Assembly (NCBI RefSeq): GCF_026225065.1
Contig: NZ_JAMFSB010000079.1
Location: forward strand, 1-53,336
Direction: 5' to 3'
Length of the DNA: 53,336 bases
Source of the DNA: Paraburkholderia sp.
GTDB lineage: Bacteria; Pseudomonadota; Gammaproteobacteria; Burkholderiales; Burkholderiaceae
A program made the translations under genes and the position numbers. This document shows, piece after piece, positions 28,600 through 37,311 of this stretch (positions are counted from its first letter, which is position 1; each line of letters opens with the position of its first letter). The notes below the pieces were generated by a model that did not search any database, was not told the DNA's origin, and saw nothing but the letters and a program-made list of their open reading frames with translations.

Positions 28600-30378
28600 T
28601 CAGGCCGGTTGAGGCGATACCCCGTCCGTTGCGCCTGCGGCCGGCAGACGCGCCGACAACACCTGCGCATACCGCCCTGCCGCCTCACCAACAACGATGT
28701 GAAACGTATCCGCTGAGATCCACGCAACGTCGAGCACAGCAAGACGCTGACGATCCACCGCAGTCGGATCGCTCACCACGATTCGCAGCCGGGTCGACGC
28801 AATCGCGTCCAACGAAACGATGTTAGTGGCACCGCCGAACACGGCGATCCAGCGTGCCGGATCAGGATCGAGCGGTCCGCTGTGCGAACCCGCAACCGGC
28901 GCGGCGGCCGTAGCTGCCGCAGCAGACACCACCGCAGGCTTCACCTCAACACCACCACCCTGCGCAATCACCGTCCGGATTTCATCCGCGATGATGTCCG
29001 CTTCCGGTCCGATAATCACCTGGACGCTGGTCGCACCGCGCTTCAGCACACCACGCGCGCCGATCGTCTTGAGATCCGATTCCGACACCTTGCTCGGATC
29101 CACCACCGACAGACGCAGACGCGTCGTGCAGGCATCGACGATAGACAGATTGGCCGCGCCACCCAAAGCAGCGATGTAGCGCTGTGCACGCGGCAGAGTT
29201 GCCGCAGCTACCGGCGCAACGAACCCACCCTTGTCGAACGACTCCACCTGCTCGTCAGCACCAGCAGGTTCACGACCCGGCGTGGCCATATTGAACTTGC
29301 GGATGAAGAACCGGAACAGACCGTAGTACGCCACCGCGTAAATCACACCAAGCGGCAGCGCCCACCAGCCTCGCGTCGACAGCCCGTAGTTCAGGATGTA
29401 GTCGATCAGGCCCGCAGAGAACGTGAAGCCGAGGTGAATCCCGAGCGCCGAACAGATGGCCAGCGAAAGGCCCGTCAGCAGCGCGTGAATCACATACAGC
29501 ACCGGCGCGAGAAACATGAAGCTGAATTCGATCGGCTCGGTCACACCCGTCAGCAGCGACGTAAGCGCCATCGAAGCCAGCAGGCCGAACACCATCGCAC
29601 GACGTTCCTTCGGTGCCTCGTGGTACATCGCGAGGCAAGCGGCCGGCAGGCCGAACATCATGACCGGGAAGAAGCCCGTCATGAAAGTACCCGCGGTCGG
29701 ATCACCCGCAAAGAAGCGATGCAGATCGCCTGTCACTGCAGCACCGCCGCCCGGCGGCGTGAACGTGCCAAACACAAACCACGTCAGCGAGTTCAGGATG
29801 TGATGCAGCCCCGTCACCAGCAGCAAGCGGTTCAGCACGCCGAACACGAAAGCGCCGATCGCACCCGCCGTCGTCAGCCAGTGGCCGGCCATATCGATCG
29901 CGGCTTGCACCGGTTGCCACACGTAGCCGAGCACAATGCCTATCGCCAGACAGGTCACCCCCGTGACAATCGGCACAAAGCGCTTCCCTCCGAAGAACGC
30001 GAGGTAGTCGGGCAGCTTGATATCTTTGTACTTGTTGTACAGCATGCCGGCGACGATACCGGCGATGATCCCCGACAACACGCCCATATTGAGCTTGTCG
30101 TTGATGTCCTTCATCACCGCGACTTCGACCAGATAACCGATCGCACCCGCGAGGGCCGCCACGCCGTTGTTGTCCTTCGCGAAGCCGACGGCCACGCCGA
30201 TCGCAAACAGCAGCGGCAGGTTGTCGAAAATCGCGCCGCCAGCGTCGGCGATCATCTTGATGTTCAGTACGTCACTCTGACCGAGTCGCAACAGAAGACC
30301 CGCGACCGGCAGCACTGCAATCGGCAGCATCAGCGCGCGGCCGAGTCGCTGCACCTTCAAAAACGGATTCCCATCCAT
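28600..30378 (-). CDS. nagE: N-acetylglucosamine PTS transporter EIICB (NagE-like) with an extra EIIB-like domain
   Basis: A 592-residue membrane permease. Residues 1-360 are the glucose/GlcNAc-family EIIC, with GFFPVMMFGLPAACLAMYHE and LLTGVTEPIEFSFMFLAPVL. An EIIB domain follows, with its phosphocysteine Cys417 in VDACTTRLRLSVVD. After an Ala-rich linker a second EIIB-like domain carries SLDAIASTRLRIVVSD near residues 522-537, where the cysteine is missing. Phosphate should reach EIIB from the fused EIIA-HPr-EI encoded just upstream. GGAGG lies 7 nt before the ATG. GlcNAc is the likely substrate because nagA and the deaminase share the operon. Confidence 0.92.
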   Translation of the reverse strand: MDGNPFLKVQRLGRALMLPIAVLPVAGLLLRLGQSDVLNIKMIADAGGAIFDNLPLLFAIGVAVGFAKDNNGVAALAGAIGYLVEVAVMKDINDKLNMGVLSGIIAGIVAGMLYNKYKDIKLPDYLAFFGGKRFVPIVTGVTCLAIGIVLGYVWQPVQAAIDMAGHWLTTAGAIGAFVFGVLNRLLLVTGLHHILNSLTWFVFGTFTPPGGGAAVTGDLHRFFAGDPTAGTFMTGFFPVMMFGLPAACLAMYHEAPKERRAMVFGLLASMALTSLLTGVTEPIEFSFMFLAPVLYVIHALLTGLSLAICSALGIHLGFTFSAGLIDYILNYGLSTRGWWALPLGVIYAVAYYGLFRFFIRKFNMATPGREPAGADEQVESFDKGGFVAPVAAATLPRAQRYIAALGGAANLSIVDACTTRLRLSVVDPSKVSESDLKTIGARGVLKRGATSVQVIIGPEADIIADEIRTVIAQGGGVEVKPAVVSAAAATAAAPVAGSHSGPLDPDPARWIAVFGGATNIVSLDAIASTRLRIVVSDPTAVDRQRLAVLDVAWISADTFHIVVGEAAGRYAQVLSARLPAAGATDGVSPQPA

Positions 30379-30462
30379 CTATACCTCCAATCCTTTGTCT
30401 CTTCGTCGAGTCGTTGCTTTACATGGTTGTTGAGCGAAATTCCGCCGTGGACCATGCGGGGT

Positions 30463-33021
30463 TTAGTCCAGCGGCCAGGTTTCGCGGCTCACTGCTCTTA
30501 CCGCCTGCGCCGATTCCAGCGCCAGGACGTCCTGGGCGCGTTGCTGGCACAGCTGATAATCGAGGTTGCGCACTCGCGCCTTGATGCCCGGCACCGACAC
30601 CGGATCCACCGACAGCTCGGTCACGCCCAGGCCGACGAGTAGCGGCACGGCCAGCGGGTCACCCGCCAATGCGCCGCACACGCCCACCCATTTGCCGTGC
30701 TTGTTCGCGCCCTGCACGGTGGCCGCGATCAGGCGCAGCACCGCCGGATGCAGGCCGTCGGCTTGCGCGGCGAGGTCGGCCTGGCAGCGGTCCATAGCCA
30801 GCGTGTACTGGGTCAGATCGTTGGTGCCGATCGACAGGAAGTCCGCGTGTTTCGACAATTGATCGGCCAGCAGCGCGGCCGACGGCACTTCGATCATCAC
30901 GCCGACTTCGATCGCATCGGTGCGACCCAGTTCGCGCGCGAATTCGTCGATGCGCTTGCGCAGATGGATCAGCTCGCCTACGTCGGTCACCATCGGCAAC
31001 AGGATGCGCACGGCGCCGAGCGGTTGCACCGCCAGCAGGCCGCGCAACTGGTCGTCGAGCAGGTCCGGGCGCACTTGCGCGAGACGGATGCCGCGCAGAC
31101 CCAGCGCCGGGTTCGGTTCAGGCGGCAGCGTCAGATAGTCGACTTCCTTGTCTGCGCCCACGTCCAGCGTGCGGATGATCGCGGTACGGCCGGCGAGCGC
31201 ATCGACAATCGACTGATAGCTTTGACGATGCTCGTCGATGGTCGGCGCCGTCGCGCGGTGAATGAACAGCAGTTCGGTACGCAGGAGGCCGACTGCATCG
31301 GCGCCGTTCTCAACTGCAGTCTTCGCATCTTCGAGCGTGGCGATATTCGCGGCCACTTCGACAGCGTGGCCATCGGCGGTCGTCGCCGCCTGTTGCGAAG
31401 TGCGGCGGTTCGCTTCGCGCACACCGGCGAGCCGTGTGCGTTCGACGCGGGCACGTTCGACGTCGAGCGCGGACGGGGCGAATTCGATTCGTCCCGCAGT
31501 TGCGTCAACCACCACTTGAGTCCCTTCGGGAATCGCATGCAGCGCATCGCCCACGGCCACCAGCGCCGGAATGCCGCTCTGCCGCGCGAGAATCGCGGCG
31601 TGCGAGGTGGCGCCGCCACGCGCCATCACGAGCGCGGTGACGCGTGTGCGGTCAAGCGTTGACAGATCGGACGGCGTGAACTCTTCCGCTACCAGCACCG
31701 CCTCATCCGGCAACGTCCGCGCCGCGTTGTTCGAGTAGCCGAGCGCACGCAGCACGCGCTTTTCGAGGTCGCGCAGATCCGCCGCGCGTTCCGCGAGCAG
31801 CGCATCGTCGATTTTCGTCAGGACCGCAATCTGTGCACGGATCGACTCGCGCCACGCGAACCCGGCGCTCTTGCCGAGGCTGATCAGATCGCGCGCGGCA
31901 TCGAGCAGCGTCGGATCCTCGAGCAGCACACGATGTACCGCGAAGATCCCGGCCTCGCCATGCGCGCCGCGTTGCGACGCGTCGCGCACGGTTGAATTCA
32001 GTTCGGCGTCGACAGTAGCCAGCGCTTTGTCGAGCAAACGACTTTCCGCCGCCGATGTGCCGCTCGCAACTTCAGGCGGATCGAGGTCCGCGTCGTCCCA
32101 GCGCACCAGCTTGCCGACCGCAACGCCCGGCGCCGCGCACACGCCGACGAGCGTATTCGGCGCGAGCGGCGCGCCGCCCGTTTGCGCAACCGTTCGCGGC
32201 GCCGGCGAGCTTTGGCGGGCCGGCTTTTCTTCGGCTTCACCATGCGCTTCGCGCAGCAGTTCATGCGCGACCGCTTCAACGGCAGCCGCCGCTTGCGCAC
32301 CGACGCCCAGAATTTCTACAGTCGAGCCCTCACCCGCACCCAACCCGAGCAAGCCAACGACACTTTCAATCGGCGCCTTGCGTCCTTCGTAACGCACTTC
32401 GACGCGTGCATCGAGGCCACGCGCCGCTTCACGCGCTCGTGCCGCCGGCCGCGCATGCAAACCGCCGGCGTGGACCAGCGTCACCGTCTGACGCGCTTCT
32501 TCGGTCACGTTGGTGGCCCGGCGCGAAGCTTCCGCTGCCGCACCGGCGCGCGGACGCAATAGCAGCAGCGGGGTTTCCCCGGCCTTCAGCATGCCGGCGC
32601 CAGCGCGCTCGACGATCTCGAACGCATCCGAGTTGGCAATCGCGATCACCGACACGAGGCTCGGCGCATTGCATGCCACCAGATCCTGGTCGAACTCGAT
32701 CAGCAGATCGCCGGTATGCACGTGCGCACCCTGCGCCACCTTCGGCGTAAAGCCGCGGCCGTTCAGCTCGACCGTATCGATGCCGATATGCAGCAGGATC
32801 TCAGCACCCTCGGCAGTCGCGAGCGTCAACGCGTGGCCCGTGCGCGCGAGATGCGTGACCACCCCGTCGCACGGCGCGACGAGTTGGCCCACCAGCGGAT
32901 CCACGCCAATACCGTCGCCGAACATGCCGCCCGAAAACACGGGGTCGGGCACGTTCGCGAGCGGCACGACCGGACCGGTCATGGGCGCAAGCAAAACAAT
33001 ATGGCCTTGGGATGGGCTCAT
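30463..33021 (-). CDS. nagF: Fused PTS EIIA-HPr-enzyme I (NagF/FruB-like, GlcNAc type)
   Basis: An 852-residue cytoplasmic phosphotransferase with three PTS parts in order. The glucose-type EIIA (residues 1-160) has His78 in EILLHIGID. HPr (about 178-262) has His189 in GGLHARPAA and Ser220 near the regulatory-serine site. Enzyme I (about 290-845) has His474 in GGATSHAAI and the PEP-binding segments LGLRGIRL and IGTNDLTQYTLAMD. It transfers phosphate from PEP to NagE on its own. The start MSPSQGHIV (33021) is the family start. Ser220 may be a target for HprK; that is inference. Confidence 0.94.
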   Translation of the reverse strand: MSPSQGHIVLLAPMTGPVVPLANVPDPVFSGGMFGDGIGVDPLVGQLVAPCDGVVTHLARTGHALTLATAEGAEILLHIGIDTVELNGRGFTPKVAQGAHVHTGDLLIEFDQDLVACNAPSLVSVIAIANSDAFEIVERAGAGMLKAGETPLLLLRPRAGAAAEASRRATNVTEEARQTVTLVHAGGLHARPAARAREAARGLDARVEVRYEGRKAPIESVVGLLGLGAGEGSTVEILGVGAQAAAAVEAVAHELLREAHGEAEEKPARQSSPAPRTVAQTGGAPLAPNTLVGVCAAPGVAVGKLVRWDDADLDPPEVASGTSAAESRLLDKALATVDAELNSTVRDASQRGAHGEAGIFAVHRVLLEDPTLLDAARDLISLGKSAGFAWRESIRAQIAVLTKIDDALLAERAADLRDLEKRVLRALGYSNNAARTLPDEAVLVAEEFTPSDLSTLDRTRVTALVMARGGATSHAAILARQSGIPALVAVGDALHAIPEGTQVVVDATAGRIEFAPSALDVERARVERTRLAGVREANRRTSQQAATTADGHAVEVAANIATLEDAKTAVENGADAVGLLRTELLFIHRATAPTIDEHRQSYQSIVDALAGRTAIIRTLDVGADKEVDYLTLPPEPNPALGLRGIRLAQVRPDLLDDQLRGLLAVQPLGAVRILLPMVTDVGELIHLRKRIDEFARELGRTDAIEVGVMIEVPSAALLADQLSKHADFLSIGTNDLTQYTLAMDRCQADLAAQADGLHPAVLRLIAATVQGANKHGKWVGVCGALAGDPLAVPLLVGLGVTELSVDPVSVPGIKARVRNLDYQLCQQRAQDVLALESAQAVRAVSRETWPLD

Positions 33022-33060
33022 CAATATGGACTCCTCAGCACGACGCATCTGATTTCTCGA

Positions 33061-34068
33061 TCAGTGAGTTTCGGTGACTTTATTCAGATGGCGCGGCGCA
33101 TCGGGGTTGCGTCCGCGTGCGGCGGCGAGACCGGCGGCCATCACATAAAAGGAAAGAATCGCGGCGATCGGATCGAGCGCCGCATGGGCCGTCGTGACGA
33201 GCGGCAGAGAAGCTTCCGGCACATCTTCCGGCGCGGCGAGCAGCACGCGTGCGCCGCGCGCCTGCATGTCGCGGGCGAGCTGGATCAGCCCGGCCTGTTC
33301 GGGTCCGCGCGGGGCGAACACCAGCAACGGGTAGTCGCGATCGATCAACTCCATCGGACCATGGCGCACTTCGGCACTCGAAAACGCTTCGGCCTGGATG
33401 CCCGAGGTTTCTTTAAGCTTGAGCGCCGCTTCCTGCGCAATCGCGAGGCCGAGACCACGGCCGATCACGATCATGCGCTCGATGCCGCGCAATTCCTCGA
33501 CGGCTTTGCTCCAGTCGAGTTTGCCGGCGCTTCGCAGTGCATCGGGCAAACCACCGAGCGCGGCAAGCAATGCATCGTCTTGCTGCCAGTGCGCGACCAG
33601 TTGCGCGGAAATGGACAGCATCGCGATGTAGCTCTTGGTCGCCGCGACGCTCAATTCGGGACCGGCAACCAGCGGCAGATGCCATTCGCAGGCATCGGCC
33701 AGCGGCGATTGCGGTGCATTCACCGCCGCGACTGTCAGCGCGCCGGCTTCACGCAGCGCTGCCATCGTACCGACCAGATCCGGGCTCTTGCCGGACTGCG
33801 AGAACGCCAGAGCAAGCTGATCGCGCACCTTCAGCGGCGCCTGCTGCAACGTCGCGACGGACATCGGCAGCGAAGCGACCGGCAGGCCGATACGGCTCAT
33901 GGTCAGACTCGCGAAATAACTCGCTGCGTGGTCCGAACTACCGCGAGCGACCGTCAGCGCGACATGGCGCGGCTGTTCGGCGAGTCTGGCCGCCAGCGCC
34001 TCTACGTGCGACGTATCCGCAAGCTGCGCGGCGACCACCTCGGCGGACGCCAGCGCTTCGTTAAGCAT
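33061..34068 (-). CDS. SIS-domain glucosamine-6-phosphate deaminase/isomerase (NagB-II/AgaS type)
   Basis: A 335-residue protein with two SIS sugar-isomerase domains and no glutamine amidotransferase domain. The first domain shows GSSDHAASYF and SQSGKSPDL; the second GRGLGLAIAQEAALKLKET and SAEVRHGPMELID. Without the glutaminase part it is predicted to convert GlcN-6-P to fructose-6-P and ammonia, replacing the classical NagB, which is absent here. The ATG at 34068 overlaps the nagA stop by 8 bp, so the two are translationally coupled. An alternative TTG at 34077 is less likely. Confidence 0.88.
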   Translation of the reverse strand: MLNEALASAEVVAAQLADTSHVEALAARLAEQPRHVALTVARGSSDHAASYFASLTMSRIGLPVASLPMSVATLQQAPLKVRDQLALAFSQSGKSPDLVGTMAALREAGALTVAAVNAPQSPLADACEWHLPLVAGPELSVAATKSYIAMLSISAQLVAHWQQDDALLAALGGLPDALRSAGKLDWSKAVEELRGIERMIVIGRGLGLAIAQEAALKLKETSGIQAEAFSSAEVRHGPMELIDRDYPLLVFAPRGPEQAGLIQLARDMQARGARVLLAAPEDVPEASLPLVTTAHAALDPIAAILSFYVMAAGLAAARGRNPDAPRHLNKVTETH

Positions 34069-35164
34069 ATTCGACAATTGATTCTCCTTCGACGTAAGTC
34101 GCGGTCAGTGCCAGTTCACGATCGAACACGACGATATCGGCCCAGGCACCGCGCGCGAGGCGGCCGCGGTCTTCAATGCCGAGATAGTCGGCGGCATAGC
34201 GCGACAGACGATTTGAAACATCGGCCATAGGCAGGCCGAGCGATACCAGATTGCGCAGCGCCTGATCCATCGTCAGGGTGCTGCCGGCGAGCGTCCCGTC
34301 GGCAAGACGCACCCCGCCCAGACACTTGGTCACGTGCTGGCTGCCGAGACGGTATTCACCGTCGGGCATACCCGTGGCCGAGGTACTATCCGTCACCACG
34401 TACACGCGCGGAATCGCCCGCATGGCGGCGCGGATCGCGCCCGGGTGCACGTGCAACAGGTCGGGGATGATCTCCGCGAATTCAGCGTGCGCCAGCGCCG
34501 CGCCAACCATGCCGGGATTGCGGTGGTGCAGCGGCGACATCGCATTGAACAGGTGCGTGAAGCCGCACGCGCCATGCTTGAGAGCCGCGACCGCGTCGTC
34601 GTAGGTGCCGAGCGAATGGCCGAGTTGCACACGCACGCCGCGTGCTGCAATTTCGGAAATGATGTCCATGTGGCCGGAGATTTCCGGCGCAATCGTGACC
34701 ACGCGAATCGGTGCAATCGACAGGTACTTCAGCACTTCATCAAGCACTGCGGACACCGCAGCGTCCGGCTGCGCGCCGAGCTTGCCTGGATTGATGTACG
34801 GGCCTTCAAGGTGAACGCCCAGCACGCGCGAGCCGCCGGGCGTACGCACGCGGGCCACGTCACCGAGGTTCGCCACCACGTTCATCAGCTCTTCGCGCGG
34901 CGCGGTCATCGTGGTCGCGAGCAGGCTCGTGGTGCCGAAGCGCGCATGCGTGCGCGTGATCGTGTCGATCGCATCGCCCGCTTCCATCACGTCGGCGCCG
35001 CCACCACCATGCACGTGCAGATCGATAAAGCCCGGCAAGATGTAGGGCGCTTCGTTGGTGGACGGATCGACGCGCTCACCTGTGAGCGACGTAATGCGGC
35101 CGTTTTCGTATTCGAGCGTGCCGTGAATCCACCCATCGGTGGTGAGTATGTTTCCGGTCAGCAT
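34061..35164 (-). CDS. nagA: N-acetylglucosamine-6-phosphate deacetylase
   Basis: A 367-residue amidohydrolase removing acetate from GlcNAc-6-P. Metal and substrate motifs are in order: GFIDLHVHGGGG, GVHLEGPYINP, GHSLGTYDDA, FTHLFNAMSPLHHR and the catalytic Asp in VTDSTSATGMPDG. The product GlcN-6-P goes to the coupled SIS deaminase. It is the second gene of the gntR-nagA-deaminase-nagF-nagE operon. Confidence 0.95.
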   Translation of the reverse strand: MLTGNILTTDGWIHGTLEYENGRITSLTGERVDPSTNEAPYILPGFIDLHVHGGGGADVMEAGDAIDTITRTHARFGTTSLLATTMTAPREELMNVVANLGDVARVRTPGGSRVLGVHLEGPYINPGKLGAQPDAAVSAVLDEVLKYLSIAPIRVVTIAPEISGHMDIISEIAARGVRVQLGHSLGTYDDAVAALKHGACGFTHLFNAMSPLHHRNPGMVGAALAHAEFAEIIPDLLHVHPGAIRAAMRAIPRVYVVTDSTSATGMPDGEYRLGSQHVTKCLGGVRLADGTLAGSTLTMDQALRNLVSLGLPMADVSNRLSRYAADYLGIEDRGRLARGAWADIVVFDRELALTATYVEGESIVEYA

Positions 35165-35248
35165 GAGTCTCTCTGATAATACGTAGTGCGATACGTTTCT
35201 GATCCGCGCCGTTCAGCATTGCGCGAGGGTCGCGCCGTTATTGCGCCC

Positions 35249-35983
35249 TTATTGGCGCAGTTCGGCGACAAAATCGTAGTAGTCGTCCCGGCAGTAGGTG
35301 TCCGTCAATTCGATCGCCCGCTGGTCGGCGCTATAGCCGATACGCGTGATCACCAGCAGGGCCGAGCGCGGTTCGATGTCCATCAGCGAAGCAATCTCGC
35401 TCGTTGCGTTGACGGCCCGAAAGTGCTGCAGCGCGCGCACCACCGCCATACCACGCTGCTCAAGATAGCTATAGAGCGACACACCGATGGTCTGTGGGTC
35501 GGGCACGATCGCAGCCGGCAACGCCGAATGTTCCACCGCCATCACGATGCCGTCCGCGCGCCGCAGGCGCCGCAGACTCGTCACCGCTGCGCCCGGCGAC
35601 AGACCGAGATGCACCAGCTCGTCACGGTTAGCCGCGCGGATGCCGCGTTCGAGCCAGACCGAGTCCGGACGAAACCCCCGCTGCTGCATCTTCTTCGTGA
35701 AACCGGTGAGCCGCGACAGCGGATCTTCGACGCGCGGCGTAATGAAACTGCCCGCGCCCGGCGAGCGGCGAATCAATCCCTGTTCAACCAGCAACTCGAT
35801 CGCCTTGCGTGCGGTGATACGCGACACGCCGATCGCATCCGACAGCGTGCGCTCCGACGGCAACGCTTCACCCGCTGACCAGACACCGCAGTGAATGGCG
35901 GTGGCCAGGTTGCGCGCAAGTTGCAAATAGAGCGGCGTGACGTTGCGAGCGTCAGGCATCAATGCGGACCAGCGTGTTTCCAT
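35249..35983 (-). CDS. GntR/HutC-family repressor of the nag operon
   Basis: A 244-residue regulator with an N-terminal winged HTH (PLYLQLARNLATAIHCG, LPSERTLSDAIGVSRITARKA) and a C-terminal UTRA ligand-binding domain (RLRRADGIVMAVEHS, TDTYCRDDYYDFVAEL). Regulators of this type in nag clusters (NagR/DasR/NagQ) respond to GlcN-6-P or GlcNAc-6-P. The ATG at 35983 is preferred because a strong promoter -10 box covers the upstream alternative at 36034. It heads the nag operon, so it probably represses itself together with the operon. Confidence 0.9.
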   Translation of the reverse strand: METRWSALMPDARNVTPLYLQLARNLATAIHCGVWSAGEALPSERTLSDAIGVSRITARKAIELLVEQGLIRRSPGAGSFITPRVEDPLSRLTGFTKKMQQRGFRPDSVWLERGIRAANRDELVHLGLSPGAAVTSLRRLRRADGIVMAVEHSALPAAIVPDPQTIGVSLYSYLEQRGMAVVRALQHFRAVNATSEIASLMDIEPRSALLVITRIGYSADQRAIELTDTYCRDDYYDFVAELRQ

Positions 35984-36032
35984 GGGCTCGGGTCGGTCGA
36001 AAGGAAGAGCGTGGGCTTCGAAGAGAGAGCCC

Positions 36033-36060
36033 ATTATATAACCACAATAATACCAGTCAA
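36033..36060 (-). promoter_or_regulatory. Sigma-70 promoter of the gntR-nag operon
   Basis: On the minus strand TTGACT (36055-36060) is followed after 16 bp by a perfect TATAAT (36033-36038). The start should fall near 36026, leaving a leader of about 43 nt before the gntR ATG. The spacer and -35 contain ACTGGTATTATTGTGGTTA, with an ACTGGT half like DasR-family sites, so the GntR protein could bind here. Confidence 0.7.
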
Positions 36061-36196
36061 TCGAGTTGTTCCGTGCGGGGGTGATCGCCGTCAAACCTAT
36101 GACAGGAAAGGGAGTCGGGCAGATTTTGGCCGTCTTACCGGGCGTTTCCGATGATCGGTATTTACCCGTATTCGAGATATCTTCTCGGTCTATAGA

Positions 36197-36209
36197 GAAC
36201 CACTGGTTC
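36197..36209. promoter_or_regulatory. Palindrome in the gntR-marR divergent region
   Basis: GAACCA-C-TGGTTC is a perfect 6-bp-arm palindrome centred at 36203. A second palindrome, GTACT-N5-AGTAC, lies at 36241-36255. They lie within the 388-bp gene-free gap between two divergent regulator genes and could be operators of either. The protein that binds is not known. Confidence 0.4.
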
Positions 36210-36313
36210 GCTACCGCACGGATCGCTCTACCTTGTCTGAGTACTTTTGTAGTACCAATTTGCATGGCCGGTTAGAGTGTACGTTTTACCGCTTTTTACG
36301 CGGTTTTTAGATA

Positions 36314-36324
36314 GGATGTCATCC
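36314..36324. promoter_or_regulatory. Candidate operator of the MarR-GNAT gene
   Basis: GGATG-T-CATCC is a perfect palindrome 48 bp upstream of the MarR-GNAT start, in the right place for autoregulation by a dimeric winged-helix protein. Just upstream (36288-36304) ACCGC/GCGGT pairs around a T-rich loop and runs into TTTTT, a weak terminator shape. Confidence 0.4.
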
Positions 36325-36371
36325 AATAGGTTTGTTGTCTGACACCTTCAAGGACTTCCGGGAGCCGTACG

Positions 36372-37298
36372 TTGACCGATTCCGCAGCGCTGCGGCGCGC
36401 TGAGGCCGTCCGCCATTTCAACCGCTTCTACACGAAGCACATCGGTGCGTTGCACGAGCGTCTGCAAAAGAGCGCGTTCTCGCTGACCGAAGTGCGCGTG
36501 CTGCATGAACTGGCGCGCGGGCGCGCGCAGACCGCCACTGTGTTGGGGCGCAATCTCGGGCTCGACAGTGGATATCTAAGCCGCCTGCTCACCAGCTTCG
36601 AACGCCGCAACCTGCTGACGCGGCGGCCGTCGGAGAGCGACGCGCGTCAATCGCTGATCGCGCTCACGGACCAAGGGCATGCCGCCTACGAACCGCTCGA
36701 CACCGCGGCCATCGAAGAAGTGCTGTCGGCGCTGGAGCGCCTCGCGGAAAGCTCGCAGGAACAGTTGATCGGCGCGATGAAACTCGTCGAGCGGTTGCTC
36801 GACGATCAGCCGCGCCGCGGCATCATCACGCTGCGGGCGCCGCGCGCGGGAGAATATGGCTGGCTCGTGCACCGGCAAGCCCTGCTATTTACGCGCGAAA
36901 ACGGTTGGGATCAGACCTTCGAAGGTTTGCTCGCCGGCATCGTCGCGGACTTCACCCAGCATCACGATCCGGTGCGCGAGATGTGCTGGATCGCGGAACA
37001 GGACAATGCGATCGTCGGCTCGGCGATGGTGGCCGGCGTATCGGCCACGGTGGCACGGATCAAGATGCTTTATATCGAGCCCGACATGCGCCGGCTCGGC
37101 ATCGGCACGCAACTGGTCGACGAGTGCGTGCGGTTTGCAAAACGCGCTGGTTACACCAAGCTCACGCTGGCCACCGTCACGACGCTCGAAGAATCGCGGC
37201 GGCTCTGCGAGCGCGCCGGTTTTATCTGCGCCGACGTAGCGCCAGAGATGCGATTCGGTCATCAGCTGGCGGTGGAACGCTGGGAGCGCGATCTGTAG
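36372..37298 (+). CDS. MarR-type regulator fused to a GNAT acetyltransferase
   Basis: A 308-residue fusion. Residues 1-150 form a MarR winged-helix domain (LTEVRVLHELARG, LGLDSGYLSRLLTSFERRNLL with its wing RPSESDARQSLIALT). Residues 155-305 form a GNAT domain with the acetyl-CoA loop PDMRRLGIGTQLVDECV and the late motif LTLATVTTLEESRRLCERAGF. The start is a TTG (36372). Such fusions couple gene control to acetylation, but no target is known. It ends 13 bp before convergent metQ. A palindrome upstream may be its own operator. Confidence 0.9.
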   Translation: MTDSAALRRAEAVRHFNRFYTKHIGALHERLQKSAFSLTEVRVLHELARGRAQTATVLGRNLGLDSGYLSRLLTSFERRNLLTRRPSESDARQSLIALTDQGHAAYEPLDTAAIEEVLSALERLAESSQEQLIGAMKLVERLLDDQPRRGIITLRAPRAGEYGWLVHRQALLFTRENGWDQTFEGLLAGIVADFTQHHDPVREMCWIAEQDNAIVGSAMVAGVSATVARIKMLYIEPDMRRLGIGTQLVDECVRFAKRAGYTKLTLATVTTLEESRRLCERAGFICADVAPEMRFGHQLAVERWERDL

Positions 37299-37311
37299 GC
37301 GCGTACCTAGA

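Noticed and set aside
28882-30642. A 586-codon open frame on the plus strand opposite nagE
   Set aside because: Composition is Arg/His/Gln-rich with no domain, and it is fully antisense to a recognised PTS permease.
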